From assembly GCF_026626745.1 (NCBI RefSeq), contig NZ_JAPNJW010000002.1, positions 6,078,130 to 6,142,129 of the forward strand: 64,000 nt of DNA. The letters run 5' to 3'. Made by a program: the position numbers and the translations under genes. This document shows, one piece after another, positions 8,642-17,298 of this stretch (positions are counted from its first letter, which is position 1; each line of letters begins with the position of its first letter). Under the pieces are notes generated by a model. The model was not told where the DNA came from and did no database searches. It was given only the letters and a program-made list of their open reading frames with translations. Origin of the DNA: Nannocystis sp. RBIL2. Its GTDB lineage: Bacteria; Myxococcota_A; Polyangia; Nannocystales; Nannocystaceae.

Positions 8642-10255
8642 TCAGGGCAGGAGCTCGAAGGCGATCTCGAGGCCGGCGGGACCCGCCGGGAGGGCGAGGC
8701 AGTGACGCGGCGCCGGGCTCGACATGGCGGTCCAGCCAGGGGCGGCGGTGGTCTGCCAGCGCAGGTCGGCGGGACCGCGCACCGCGAAGCGCCGACCGCC
8801 GGGGGTACGCACACGGACCTCGGGGCCGTCGACCGCGAGGTCGCAGGTCTGCGGGAGGTGGACCCGCATGGTCGCAGGGACAGGTTCGCCGTGGTCGGGG
8901 AGGACGCGATCGAGGCAGCGGAGGACGCGGCCGTCCCAGCTCAGGCGGCGGTGGTGGACCGCCGGCGAGCGGAAGCCGCGGACGCCGGCCGAGATCTCGG
9001 ATGTCCCGAAGGACAGGTCGACGAGCTCGGCCCGGCCGCCGATCCGGTGGCTGGCCCAAAGTTCATGTTGGTCGCGATCGCCGGGGCCGACCGTGACGGT
9101 GTTGTGGGCGCGGGTGCTGCGGGCGTAGTCCCGCTCGGGGCCGACCTCGTAGGTGCCGACGCCGGCGTCGACGACCACCCGCTCGCCGCCGAGCGACAGC
9201 TCGAAGCCGAGCCAGTCGCCGTGGATGTGGCCGACCTGCTGCGGCATGCCGAGGCCGCCGGCGTTCCACAGCAAGGTCCACGGGCCCCACGCGCGGCGGA
9301 ACAGGCCGGAGGCGGGGGCGTTGTAATCTGTCCCCTGGGACAGGCTCGTGCCGCAGCGGGTGGCGAGCGCGGCGGGGGTGACGAGGCCGCGCTGGCTGTC
9401 GCCGAACAGGGCGACGTCGCCGTCGGGGTGGGTGAAGGCGGGCAGGACGGCGAGCATGCGCGCGAGGTTGTCGCGCAGCCGCTGGGCGGCCCGCGGATCG
9501 GCGCGCTCGGGGCCGAGGGCGACCACGCCGGCGAGCTGCTCGGCGAGCAGGCAATGATAGGAGGGGGTGCGCTCGCGGTGGAAGCCGTCGAGCGCGAGCT
9601 GCTCGCTGGTGACTGCCGCGAACCGGCCGACCGCGGGCGCGAGCAGGTGGGCGCGCGGGCCGTCGAGGACCAGCGCGCCGGCGGCCAGCGCGGCGAGGTC
9701 GGTCCACAGGTGATTGCCGTCGAGGTGGTGCTCGAGGTGGCGCTCGAGGTGCCGCAATTGCCCGGCGAGCGAGGCGAGCAGGCGTCGCCGCGTCATGCCG
9801 TCGAGCTCGTCGATATGTCCCGAGAGCCAGCCGAGCCAGTGCAGCGAGCGCACGGCCGTCGGGTACGGCTCCCAGCCGATGCCCTCGGTGTGGTTGACGA
9901 TCCAGTGGTCGATCGTCGCCAGCGCCAGCGCGGGCGTGAGCCGCTGCAGCCAGCCGTGGTAATGCAGGGTGTAGAGGTAGAGCGGGCCGACCGGCGGAGC
10001 CCAGCCGGCGCGCAGCGGGTCATGCGGCGGCTGTCCCAAGAGACAGACTCCGTCCGGGCCCGGCTCGCCCTCGGGCGTGGGCGCGGGCATGCGAGCGAGC
10101 AGGCCGGTGACGCCCTCGAGGCTGGTGGCCTTGGGTCGGCGCGCGGGGCCGCCGAGGCGCCTGCGCAGCTGGTAGGCGATCTGCCGCGGAGGCAGGTGCG
10201 ACGCCGTGCGGAAAAGCGTCCCGGGGCCGTGACGGAAGATCCGGGAGGTGGTCAT
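8642..10255 (-). CDS. heparinase II/III family protein
   Basis: 537 residues from ATG at 10255, which overlaps the wecC stop as ATGA and so fixes the start. The first half is an alpha/alpha toroid-like region (NHLWTDLAALAAGALVLDG, RTPSYHCLLAEQLAGV). The second half has the heparinase II/III C-terminal motifs (HGDWLGFELSLGGERVVVDAGVGTY, RAHNTVTV). Family members are polysaccharide lyases acting on uronic-acid polymers. Overlap with wecC, which makes a uronic acid sugar nucleotide, suggests it trims or processes the ManNAcA-containing polymer. Three dispersed palindromes are embedded in the coding sequence (9002, 9329, 10032). No signal peptide is obvious. Confidence 0.8.
   Translation of the reverse strand: MTTSRIFRHGPGTLFRTASHLPPRQIAYQLRRRLGGPARRPKATSLEGVTGLLARMPAPTPEGEPGPDGVCLLGQPPHDPLRAGWAPPVGPLYLYTLHYHGWLQRLTPALALATIDHWIVNHTEGIGWEPYPTAVRSLHWLGWLSGHIDELDGMTRRRLLASLAGQLRHLERHLEHHLDGNHLWTDLAALAAGALVLDGPRAHLLAPAVGRFAAVTSEQLALDGFHRERTPSYHCLLAEQLAGVVALGPERADPRAAQRLRDNLARMLAVLPAFTHPDGDVALFGDSQRGLVTPAALATRCGTSLSQGTDYNAPASGLFRRAWGPWTLLWNAGGLGMPQQVGHIHGDWLGFELSLGGERVVVDAGVGTYEVGPERDYARSTRAHNTVTVGPGDRDQHELWASHRIGGRAELVDLSFGTSEISAGVRGFRSPAVHHRRLSWDGRVLRCLDRVLPDHGEPVPATMRVHLPQTCDLAVDGPEVRVRTPGGRRFAVRGPADLRWQTTAAPGWTAMSSPAPRHCLALPAGPAGLEIAFELLP
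9002..9015. repeat. TGTCY-N4-RGACA palindrome inside the heparinase-like gene
   Basis: TGTCCCGAAGGACA read on the plus strand. In the gene it encodes part of DLSFGTSE. Further copies inside the same gene lie at 9329-9342 (TGTCCCCTGGGACA) and 10032-10045 (TGTCCCAAGAGACA), the latter encoding part of CLLGQ. Confidence 0.8.
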
Positions 10256-11538
10256 ACGCGCTTGTGTTCGGCGCCGGCCAGGAGGCCGACCGCGTCGACG
10301 ACCATGACGCGGAGCAGGTCGGCGGAGCGCAGGCGGCGGAAGTCGCGGTGAGCCACGAGGATGACCAGGATGTCGGCCCGCGCGAGCGCGTCGTCGAGCG
10401 AGACCAGCGGGCAGCCGGCGATCGGCGAGCCGTGGAGGTGCGGCTCGACCAGCAGCACCTCGCCGAGCCCCTCGCGGTGGACGGCCTCGGCGATGTGCAG
10501 CGCCGGGCTCTCGCGCAGGTCGTCGATGTCTGGCTTGTAGGACAGGCCGAGGAGGGCGATCGTCGGCGCGCGCAGCTTGCCGGAGAGGCGGCGGATCTGG
10601 CCCAGGATGCGCTCGGGGCGGCCGTCGTTGACCTGGCGTGCGGCCTGGATCAGCGGCGTGTGCTCCGGCGCGCTGGCGGCGATGAACCACGGATCGACCG
10701 CGATGCAGTGCCCGCCCACGCCCGGTCCGGGGCGCAAGATCTGGACCCGCGGGTGGCGGTTGGCCAGCCGGATCACCTCCCACACGTCGAGGCTCAAGTG
10801 AGCGCTGACGTTGGCGAGCTCGTTGGCGTAGGCGACGTTCACGTCGCGGTAGGCGTTCTCGGCCAGCTTGGTGAACTCGGCCACCTCGGCGCTGGTGCGG
10901 TGGACCTCGGCGCGCACGAAGCCCTCGTAGAAGGTGGCGCAGCGGTCGGTGCAGGCGTCGGTGAGGCCGCCGACGATGCGCTCGTTCTCGACGACCTCGC
11001 GCAGGACGGCGCCGGGCAGCACGCGCTCGGGGGCGTGGGCGAGGAACAGATCCTTGCCGACGACAAGTCCGCTCTGGCGCAGGATCGGGGCGACGAGGTC
11101 GCGCAGGGTGCCGGGCGGGACAGTCGATTCGAGGACGACGAGGTTGCCGGGCCGCAACACCGGCACGAGGGCGCGGCTGGCGGCCTCGACCGCGGCGAGG
11201 TCGGGACGGTGGTCGGAGGTGATCGGTGTGGGTACACAGATCAAAAAAGTGCGCGCGAGGACGGGCTCGGCGACGGCGCGCAGGGTGCCGGCGAGGACGG
11301 CGGCGCGCACGAGGGCGTCGAGCTCGGGCTCGACGATGTGGATCCGCCCGGCGTTGATAGTGTCGAGGATGTCGCGCCGGAGGTCGAAGCCGGCGACGCG
11401 ACGACCGCGCGTGGCGAGGACGGCGGCGGTGGGTAGGCCGACGTAGCCGAGGCCGACGACACAGACATCGAGATCGAGCGCGGCCTCGCTCTCGGATTGA
11501 GGTTGGTTAAGTGAAATGGTCACCGGCTTTTCGGGCAT
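10252..11538 (-). CDS. wecC: UDP-N-acetyl-D-mannosamine dehydrogenase
   Basis: 428 residues. It oxidises UDP-ManNAc to UDP-ManNAcA with two NAD+. The Rossmann motif VVGLGYVGLP is at residues 27-36, and the catalytic Cys at about 278 lies in PGVGGHCIAVDP. EFTKLAENAYRDVN and LGLSYKPDIDDLRESPA are diagnostic of the UDP-sugar dehydrogenase family and the WecC branch. The ATG at 11538 gives MPEKP...; the Rossmann fold starts after about 25 residues, so an internal GTG is also possible. It is divergent from wecB with only 18 bp between starts and translationally coupled to the heparinase-like gene. Confidence 0.9.
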   Translation of the reverse strand: MPEKPVTISLNQPQSESEAALDLDVCVVGLGYVGLPTAAVLATRGRRVAGFDLRRDILDTINAGRIHIVEPELDALVRAAVLAGTLRAVAEPVLARTFLICVPTPITSDHRPDLAAVEAASRALVPVLRPGNLVVLESTVPPGTLRDLVAPILRQSGLVVGKDLFLAHAPERVLPGAVLREVVENERIVGGLTDACTDRCATFYEGFVRAEVHRTSAEVAEFTKLAENAYRDVNVAYANELANVSAHLSLDVWEVIRLANRHPRVQILRPGPGVGGHCIAVDPWFIAASAPEHTPLIQAARQVNDGRPERILGQIRRLSGKLRAPTIALLGLSYKPDIDDLRESPALHIAEAVHREGLGEVLLVEPHLHGSPIAGCPLVSLDDALARADILVILVAHRDFRRLRSADLLRVMVVDAVGLLAGAEHKRV

Positions 11539-11556
11539 GCTATCTGGGTCGCGCCG

Positions 11557-12750
11557 ATGCCGTCCACTGGGCCCCGGATCCTCATCGTTCTTGGCACTCG
11601 CCCCGAGGTGATCAAATTGGCGCCGGTGGAGCGCGCGCTGCGGCAGCACACCGACTGGCAGGTGTCGCTCTGTTGCACCGGGCAACACCGCGAGCTGGTG
11701 CCGCCGATCTTGCAGACATTCGGGCTGCAGTGCGAGGTCGAGCTGAGCGCGATGACGCCGGCGCAGTCGCTGTCGAGCCTGATGGCGCGCCTGCTCGACG
11801 GGATCGATCCCGTGCTCGACGCCCTGCGGTTCGACTGGGTGGTGGTCCAAGGCGACACCACCACCGCTCTGGCCGGCGCCCTCGCGGCCTTTCATCGCCG
11901 GATCCCCGTCGCCCACGTCGAGGCCGGCCTGCGCACCCTCGATCTCACCGCGCCGTTCCCCGAAGAGGCCAACCGCCAGCTCATCGCTCGCCTCGCCAGC
12001 CTCCACCTCGCCCCCACGCCCGCGGCCCGCGAGGCGCTACTCAGCGAGGGGGTGGCGCCGGAGTCGATCGAGGTCACCGGCAACACGGTGGTCGACGCGC
12101 TGCGCTGGGCCTCCAGCCGCCTGCCGCTCGAGGGGGCCCCGGCGCCCGAGCTGGTGCGCTTCGCCAAGGGCCGGCCGTTCGTGCTGGTCACCGGCCACCG
12201 CCGCGAGAGCTTCGCCGGCGGCCTCGCGGCGGTGTGCACCGGCCTCGCCACGCTGGCGCGCGCCTATCCGGGGGTCGACTTCGTGTACCCGGTCCACCTC
12301 AACCCGGCGGTGCAATCGGCGGCGCGCGGGCTGCTCGGCGGGCTCGGCAACGTCTTCTTGCTCGAGCCGCTCGAGTACATGTCGGCGGTGTGGCTGCTCA
12401 AGCGCTGCATGTTCGTGATCACCGATTCGGGCGGGCTCCAGGAGGAGGCGCCGGAGTTCGGAAAGCCGGTGCTGGTGACCCGCACGGCGACGGAGCGCAT
12501 GGAGGGAGTGGCGGCCGGTTGCGCGGTGCTGGTCGGCTATGACACCGATCTGCTGGTGACCACTGCGCGGCGCTGGCTCGACGACCCGGCCGCGTACGCG
12601 GCAGTCTGCCCGCGCAAGAACCCGTACGGCGACGGTCGCGCGGCTTCGCGCTGCGTGGCGGCGCTGCGCCGACGCCTGGGCTTGCCGGCGGCGTCGGTGA
12701 CGCCGTGGCCGGAGGCCCGGATCGAGCGAGCTGCGACCGACATGAGGTAG
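11557..12750 (+). CDS. wecB: UDP-N-acetylglucosamine 2-epimerase (non-hydrolysing)
   Basis: 397 residues. It interconverts UDP-GlcNAc and UDP-ManNAc, supplying the substrate of the divergent dehydrogenase. Motifs include GTRPEVIKLAPV at the N terminus, VQGDTTTALAGA, HVEAGLRTLD, PEEANRQ, VTGHRRESFAGG and TDSGGLQEEAPE, which cover the UDP-binding and catalytic acid/base residues of the family. Length is normal. Only 18 bp separate it from wecC, so the two promoters must overlap or lie within the opposing coding regions. Confidence 0.93.
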   Translation: MPSTGPRILIVLGTRPEVIKLAPVERALRQHTDWQVSLCCTGQHRELVPPILQTFGLQCEVELSAMTPAQSLSSLMARLLDGIDPVLDALRFDWVVVQGDTTTALAGALAAFHRRIPVAHVEAGLRTLDLTAPFPEEANRQLIARLASLHLAPTPAAREALLSEGVAPESIEVTGNTVVDALRWASSRLPLEGAPAPELVRFAKGRPFVLVTGHRRESFAGGLAAVCTGLATLARAYPGVDFVYPVHLNPAVQSAARGLLGGLGNVFLLEPLEYMSAVWLLKRCMFVITDSGGLQEEAPEFGKPVLVTRTATERMEGVAAGCAVLVGYDTDLLVTTARRWLDDPAAYAAVCPRKNPYGDGRAASRCVAALRRRLGLPAASVTPWPEARIERAATDMR

Positions 12751-12803
12751 GATCGGCGGGTGAACGTCGGCGCACGTGGACGCGGGATTTCCGGGGGGTC
12801 CCC

Positions 12804-14276
12804 GTGAGCGCCGCGACGTGGGTGCTGTGGATCGCCGGGCTCGTGGCGTTCGTGCTGGTGGCGGTGGCGATGCCGTGGGCGATTCGTGGCTGGCGCGCGC
12901 TGGGCCGCTCGGACCGCGAGATCAGCCTGCGCAAGGTCCATCAGGGCGAGATCGCGCGGGTCGGCGGATTCGTGATGATGGTGGGCATCGGCGCGGTGGC
13001 GTTCCGCGGCCTGGTCGGCACGAGCGAGCTGTCGCTCGTGCACGAATGGCTGTCGCGCAATCCGCTGAGCGGGGCGCTGCTCGGGGCGCTGCTGTGCGGG
13101 CTCGTCGGGCTCTACGACGACCTGGTCGGTGCGCGCGCGCGGGTGAAGCTGGCGCTGCAATTGTTCGCGGCCGGGGTGGCGGTGTTCGCCGTCGGCCTGC
13201 GCTGGCCGGCGATGGCGGAGCTGCTCGGCCCGCTGGCGGCGATCGAGCCGGTGATCACGCTCGGGTTCTTGGTGGCGTCGGTCAACGCGATCAACCTCAG
13301 CGACGGGCTCGACGGGCTGGCCGGCGGCAACACTGCGATCGGCTTCGGCGTGGTGCTGGCGGCGACGCTGCTGCACCCGCAGCCCGACCTCGCGCTCGGG
13401 TGGGTCAGCGCGGCGTCGCTGGGCGGCGTGCTCGGGTTCCTGGTCCACAACCGCCACCCGGCGCGCGTGTTCATGGGCGACGCCGGCAGCTACTTCCTCG
13501 GCTTCCTGCTGCCGGCGCTGCTGCTGCAGATCGCGCCGGTGCCGGAGCGGGTGGCGATCATCGACGTGTCGCTGCCGCTGCTGGTGCTGGCGCTGCCGCT
13601 GCTCGACATGGGGCTGTCGATCGCGCGCCGGGCCGCGCGCGGCCAGCCGATCTTCGCGCCGGACAGCGATCACATCCACCACCGCCTGCTGGCCCGCGGC
13701 TTCACCCACGGCCGCGGGGTGGTGGTGCTGTGGCTGACGACGGGGATGTTCGCCGGGCTGGCGCTGCTCAACGTGATCGGCGTCGGCGGCTGGTGGACTT
13801 TGACGGGCGCCGGGGTGGGGCTCCTGGTAGTCGCGGGGCTGCTCGGGTACCACGAGCTGCTGCGCCACCTGCCGGCGTTCACCGGCGATCGATTGGTGCT
13901 GCGCGACCGCCGGCGCGCGGTCGTCGAGCTGCTGGCCGACTTTGATCGCCTGTCCGAAGAGACAAGGCGAAAGGGACATGTCTTCCAGGACACAGAGGAC
14001 CCGGCGCTGGCGCGGTGGGTCGGGATTGCGCCGTCGCTGCTGCCGATCCTCAGCCGCATCGGGGTGCCGGGGTTCGAGCTGCGGCGCGGGACGGCGACCG
14101 CCGTGAAGTGCGGCGACGATTCGCAGGCGTGGGGCTTCCTCAGCCTGCCGCTGCCGCAAGGAGCGGAGCTGCGGCTGGCGCTGGTGGCCCGCCTGCCGGA
14201 GCTGCAGCCGGAGCAGCTGGTGCTGCTCGAGCGCGTCGTGGGGCTGCTGGCCGACCAGTCGCCCTCGCGGCGTTAG
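12804..14276 (+). CDS. WecA/MraY-type undecaprenyl-phosphate sugar-1-phosphate transferase
   Basis: 490 residues from GTG at 12804, preceded by a G-rich stretch. A polytopic membrane enzyme that loads a HexNAc-1-phosphate onto undecaprenyl phosphate to start surface glycan synthesis. Diagnostic motifs are LYDDLVGARARVK (the catalytic DDxxG element), NAINLSDGLDGLAGG, MGDAGSYFLG and HIHHRLL. About 140 extra C-terminal residues follow the last membrane segment, which is longer than WecA. The start of this tail (RLSEETRRKGHVFQDTE) is encoded by two dispersed palindromes, 13951-13964 and 13979-13992. It follows wecB by about 50 bp and is probably in its operon. Confidence 0.85.
   Translation: MSAATWVLWIAGLVAFVLVAVAMPWAIRGWRALGRSDREISLRKVHQGEIARVGGFVMMVGIGAVAFRGLVGTSELSLVHEWLSRNPLSGALLGALLCGLVGLYDDLVGARARVKLALQLFAAGVAVFAVGLRWPAMAELLGPLAAIEPVITLGFLVASVNAINLSDGLDGLAGGNTAIGFGVVLAATLLHPQPDLALGWVSAASLGGVLGFLVHNRHPARVFMGDAGSYFLGFLLPALLLQIAPVPERVAIIDVSLPLLVLALPLLDMGLSIARRAARGQPIFAPDSDHIHHRLLARGFTHGRGVVVLWLTTGMFAGLALLNVIGVGGWWTLTGAGVGLLVVAGLLGYHELLRHLPAFTGDRLVLRDRRRAVVELLADFDRLSEETRRKGHVFQDTEDPALARWVGIAPSLLPILSRIGVPGFELRRGTATAVKCGDDSQAWGFLSLPLPQGAELRLALVARLPELQPEQLVLLERVVGLLADQSPSRR
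13951..13992. repeat. two tandem palindromes in the transferase C-terminal region
   Basis: TGTCCGAAGAGACA and TGTCTTCCAGGACA, 14 bp apart, sit back to back in the coding sequence between the membrane core and the extra C-terminal domain. They encode 14 residues using ACA, AGG, CGA and GGA codons that are uncommon in the rest of the gene. Confidence 0.8.
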
Positions 14277-14505
14277 GCGCGAGCCTGCGATCGTAATCGC
14301 GAGCACACGCCGGGACGTCGAGACGGCGTCGGCGTGGGCGATGAAGCGATGTTCGCCGCGGCAGTCCGGGCTGGCTGGGCCGGTTAACCGCGTTGCGGCG
14401 GCGACGCCTCGAATCGTGGCGCCCGTCATATCGAAGCCGTGGCCCGCTCGCGGAGTCGATGCACACTTGGTGTGTCGCGCTGCGACGTAAGGAGATATCG
14501 GGGCC

Positions 14506-14637
14506 ATGCTGTTCAATCACACGACCATCTTATTCGCCAGTATCATGCTCACCGTACCGTTCATCGAGGAAGGCTGCCCGTGCGACCCGGGCGACGCCCA
14601 CGACGATGACGACGATGACGACGACGACGACGACTGA
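14506..14637 (+). CDS. 43-residue protein with hydrophobic N terminus and poly-Asp tail
   Basis: A short frame preceded by a near-perfect Shine-Dalgarno (AAGGAGATAT, about 9 bases before the ATG), which is unusual in this window and supports translation. Residues 7-20 are hydrophobic (ILFASIMLTV...), then EEGCPCDPGDAH and eleven consecutive Asp codons before TGA. The Cys pair after a hydrophobic stretch could be a lipobox-like or disulfide site. The Asp tail could bind metal, and repeats of GAC/GAT may also vary in number. No family recognised. Confidence 0.5.
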   Translation: MLFNHTTILFASIMLTVPFIEEGCPCDPGDAHDDDDDDDDDDD

Positions 14638-14779
14638 GCTCGGCTTCTGACCGACGATGGAGGGTCGCCCGCGGGACGTTCCGCGCGCGTCTGCCCAGTG
14701 CTCCGGCGTCGCTGCGCCGATGAAATCTTCATACTGCGCGCGCCCGCGAGGACGAATGGTTTCGCTCTCGCCGGGCGCG

Positions 14780-14850
14780 TCGACGTCGCGACATCAAGCG
14801 CTGCGAAGCCGAACGCTTTCGGTCACGCCAGCACATCGACGTCGCGACAT
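14780..14850. repeat. 15-bp direct repeat TCGACGTCGCGACAT
   Basis: Two exact copies, at 14780-14794 and 14836-14850, with start positions 56 bp apart. Each contains the palindromic core GTCGCGAC. Spacing of about five helical turns would suit a pair of protein-binding sites, but no regulator can be named. Confidence 0.55.
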
Positions 14851-15059
14851 TCTTCGAATCAGGTCTCGAGACGAGAGCGTCGCCTTCTCGTCGCGAACGA
14901 GCGCGTCGTCGTGGGTCGCTGCCCGAGGGTCGCCGGGTGCCCGAGGCGGTCGGGTGCGAACCGGCGGCTTCACGCTGCCTGCGCAAGCGATGGGGGATGA
15001 AGACCTCTGCAGTAAAATAGCTCCGTGCTGGACCGGGGAACTCCGGATTTGCGGGCGGC

Positions 15060-15089
15060 TTGGCCGCGACCGGGGCGCTCGTCTATAGT
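15060..15089 (+). promoter_or_regulatory. candidate sigma-70 type promoter
   Basis: TTGGCC at 15060-15065 and TATAGT at 15084-15089, 18 bp apart, end 14 bp before the ATG of the 65-residue protein. This would give a very short leader. Confidence 0.45.
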
Positions 15090-15103
15090 CCAGCCAGGTT
15101 CTC

Positions 15104-15301
15104 ATGAAGTGGGTCGAAGTCAGGCACGAAGGAGACGGCAACCGCGGCGCCGCGTACGTAGCCGAAGTACCCGGCGGCGTGCTCGTGCGGACGGTGACGC
15201 ACCTGATCCTCCACACCGGCCTGTACGTGTCGGAGGCGCTCGCGTTCGTGCCGAACGTCGGCCTCGCCGACTTCGAGCGCAAGCCGAAGGACGAAGACTA
15301 G
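15104..15301 (+). CDS. small hypothetical protein, 65 residues
   Basis: A compact frame from ATG at 15104 with G/C-rich third positions and balanced composition (MKWVEVRHEGDGN..., VLVRTVTHLILHTGLYVSEALAFVPNV, acidic/basic end FERKPKDED). It has no signal peptide or clear membrane segment. A promoter-like TATAGT lies 14 bp upstream. I recognise no family. Confidence 0.55.
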   Translation: MKWVEVRHEGDGNRGAAYVAEVPGGVLVRTVTHLILHTGLYVSEALAFVPNVGLADFERKPKDED

Positions 15302-15315
15302 GCCGCGCTGCCGCC

Positions 15316-15349
15316 GCGGCTGACGCGGCTGACGCGGCTGACGCGGCTG
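15316..15349. repeat. 9-bp tandem repeat GCGGCTGAC, about 3.8 units
   Basis: Three full copies of GCGGCTGAC and a partial fourth lie just after the stop of the 65-residue gene, in the gap before the convergent lipoprotein gene. It may be variable in copy number. Confidence 0.8.
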
Positions 15350-15512
15350 TTGCTTCCTGACCCGCAGGTGGGGCGCGGGCGACCTCGCAGGCGCGGGAGG
15401 CCAGGCGCTTCGGCAGCTGAAGCAGTCTCGGCGTAGCGGAGGCAGGCGCTCGCTTGCGGCGACCGCGAGCTCGAGTCCGCGGAGGCTCGTCGTGAGGCTG
15501 TGTGCTCGCGGC

Positions 15513-17078
15513 TCAGTTGCGCTTGCGGCGATCGACCTCGAGCTCGGGGCCGCGGACGGTGGCGAAGTAGCGGTCGGGCTTTCGCTGCAGGACCATGAGG
15601 GTGGGGTCGCGATCGGCGTCGAGGCCGAGGGCGCCGGTGACCAGCAGGGACTGGGATGTGGTCTGGAGCAGCGGCTTCAGGCGTTCGGGGCTGACGGCGA
15701 GCACGGCGGACAGCAGGTCGTCGGCGGAGCTCTTGGCCGGCTCGCCCTCGCCCGCGGCCTTGGCCCAGCGCTGGATGACGGGCAGCGGCTCGGGGCCGAT
15801 GACGACGAGGAGGCCGCCGGCGCGCTCGTCGGCGGCGAGGGCCACGCGCAGACGGCCCTTGTCGTCGAGCAGCGGCTTGCCGACGGCGGGCACGTGGCGC
15901 GAGACGCCGTCGACGGTGAGCAGGTAGACCGTCGGGTTGTCGCCGACCTTCTTGAAGCTGGCCCCGGGGACATCCGCGAACATGCGCGCGAGGCTGAGGT
16001 TGTCGACCAGAGTGCGCAGACAGCCGACGAGGTCGCGATAACCCGCGGCCGGGTCGTCGGCGCCGAGGCCGAGGCGCAGGTGTCGGGCCGGGCCGGTGCC
16101 GAGCAGGACGCGGCCGTTCCAGCGGCGCAGCGCCTTCGCGGCCTGGGCGACCAGCGGGTCGAGCATCAGCTTGGCGGCGAACCCGGCCCGGTCGACGCCC
16201 GCGTTCATCTGCTTGATCGCGTCGGCCACGGCCTTCTTGTGGCCGGGCCAGCGCGTGCTGACGCCGGCCGCCAGCTCGGGCACCTCGAGCATGCCGGTCA
16301 AGGCGCCGTTGGCGAGGTCGGGCGAGGTCGGGAGCGGCTTGCCGGGCGCCTCGAGCACGTGGACGTCGAGCGAGTGCAGACCCTGACCGGCGGCGGCGAC
16401 CCGCGCGTAGGGGAACTCGGGCATGACGGCGCGCGCGCGCGTGTCGGCGAGGGTGAACCACAGCGGGCGTGAGCCGTAGGTCGCGGGCAACTGACGGCTG
16501 GTGGCCAGGCCCTGCAAGGTGGCGGCGAACACGAGGTTGTTCGTCTGTCCGTCGAGCCAGGCGAGCCGCGGCGCGGGCGGCTGGCCGTCGGCCGGGGTGC
16601 TGTCGCCGGCGGGCGCGGGCAGCTGCACGGCCCCGAAGTCGCCGACCGACTCGAGGCCCTTCAGCGCGTCGGCCACGGCCGAGCCGGGTCGCACGGGCAG
16701 GACGACGATGTCCTCGCCGGCGACGTGGACCCCGGCCCACGGCCGGTCGCCGACGACCTGCGGCGAGAGCTTGTCAGCGAGCTCGGCCGGGGCCTGCATG
16801 CGCAGCACGAACTCGGCGAAGGTCGGCAGCGCGGGCACCTCGGGCAGGTAAGCGTCGACGCCGGCGAGGACCTCGGCGGGCCGGGCGATGAAGGCCCCGG
16901 CATCTGGCATTTGGGACAGCTGGTGTGGCGCCGGCAGGGCCGGGCCCTCCGGCGTGCGGGCGCGCGGCGGGGCGCCGGTGGCGGTGGAGGGGACGCGCTG
17001 CGGGGCCTTCTTGCAGCCCGGTGCGGCCAGGACGGTGGCAGTGACGAGGGCGGCGGCGAGGGCGACGTGGCGAGGCAT
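15513..17078 (-). CDS. hypothetical lipoprotein, 521 residues
   Basis: The N terminus is a lipoprotein signal peptide with lipobox LAAPGC followed by Lys-Lys. A Pro-rich linker of about 35 residues leads to a large soluble domain (QLSQMPDAGAFIARPAEVL..., KLMLDPLVAQAAKALRRW..., RYFATVRGPELEVD). The layout recalls DUF3352-type proteins that are conserved but uncharacterised; that is a weak impression. The ATG at 17078 is the only sensible start. It is convergent with the small gene at 15104 and divergent from GAPDH. Confidence 0.8.
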   Translation of the reverse strand: MPRHVALAAALVTATVLAAPGCKKAPQRVPSTATGAPPRARTPEGPALPAPHQLSQMPDAGAFIARPAEVLAGVDAYLPEVPALPTFAEFVLRMQAPAELADKLSPQVVGDRPWAGVHVAGEDIVVLPVRPGSAVADALKGLESVGDFGAVQLPAPAGDSTPADGQPPAPRLAWLDGQTNNLVFAATLQGLATSRQLPATYGSRPLWFTLADTRARAVMPEFPYARVAAAGQGLHSLDVHVLEAPGKPLPTSPDLANGALTGMLEVPELAAGVSTRWPGHKKAVADAIKQMNAGVDRAGFAAKLMLDPLVAQAAKALRRWNGRVLLGTGPARHLRLGLGADDPAAGYRDLVGCLRTLVDNLSLARMFADVPGASFKKVGDNPTVYLLTVDGVSRHVPAVGKPLLDDKGRLRVALAADERAGGLLVVIGPEPLPVIQRWAKAAGEGEPAKSSADDLLSAVLAVSPERLKPLLQTTSQSLLVTGALGLDADRDPTLMVLQRKPDRYFATVRGPELEVDRRKRN

Positions 17079-17259
17079 GGAGCGTGCGTACCGTAGCAGG
17101 TGGGCGCGCTGGACGCATGCGCGGGCTCACGGCTTCACTGCGAGGGCGCGATCGCGGGACGAGAATTCTCAGGGGCGAGCGGGTGTGACGAGAATCCTCG
17201 TCGGCGCGGACGAGCGGACGTCGCGGGGCGCGGACACGGTCGCGGACAGGCGCGCGGCA

Positions 17260-17288
17260 TTGCGAGGGCGGGGGGGTTGCCCTATCCT
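17260..17288 (+). promoter_or_regulatory. candidate promoter of the GAPDH gene
   Basis: TTGCGA at 17260-17265 and TATCCT at 17283-17288 with a 17-bp spacer. Transcription would start a few bases before the ATG at 17299, giving an almost leaderless mRNA. Confidence 0.5.
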
Positions 17289-17298
17289 CCGCCGCGTC

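Larger units (their letters stand above)
14638..15103. other. 466-bp gap with a direct repeat and a promoter
   Basis: No convincing gene. It holds a 15-bp direct repeat (14780-14794 and 14836-14850) and a promoter-like pair just before 15104. Overlapping frames in all phases are Arg/Ser-rich shadows. Confidence 0.6.
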
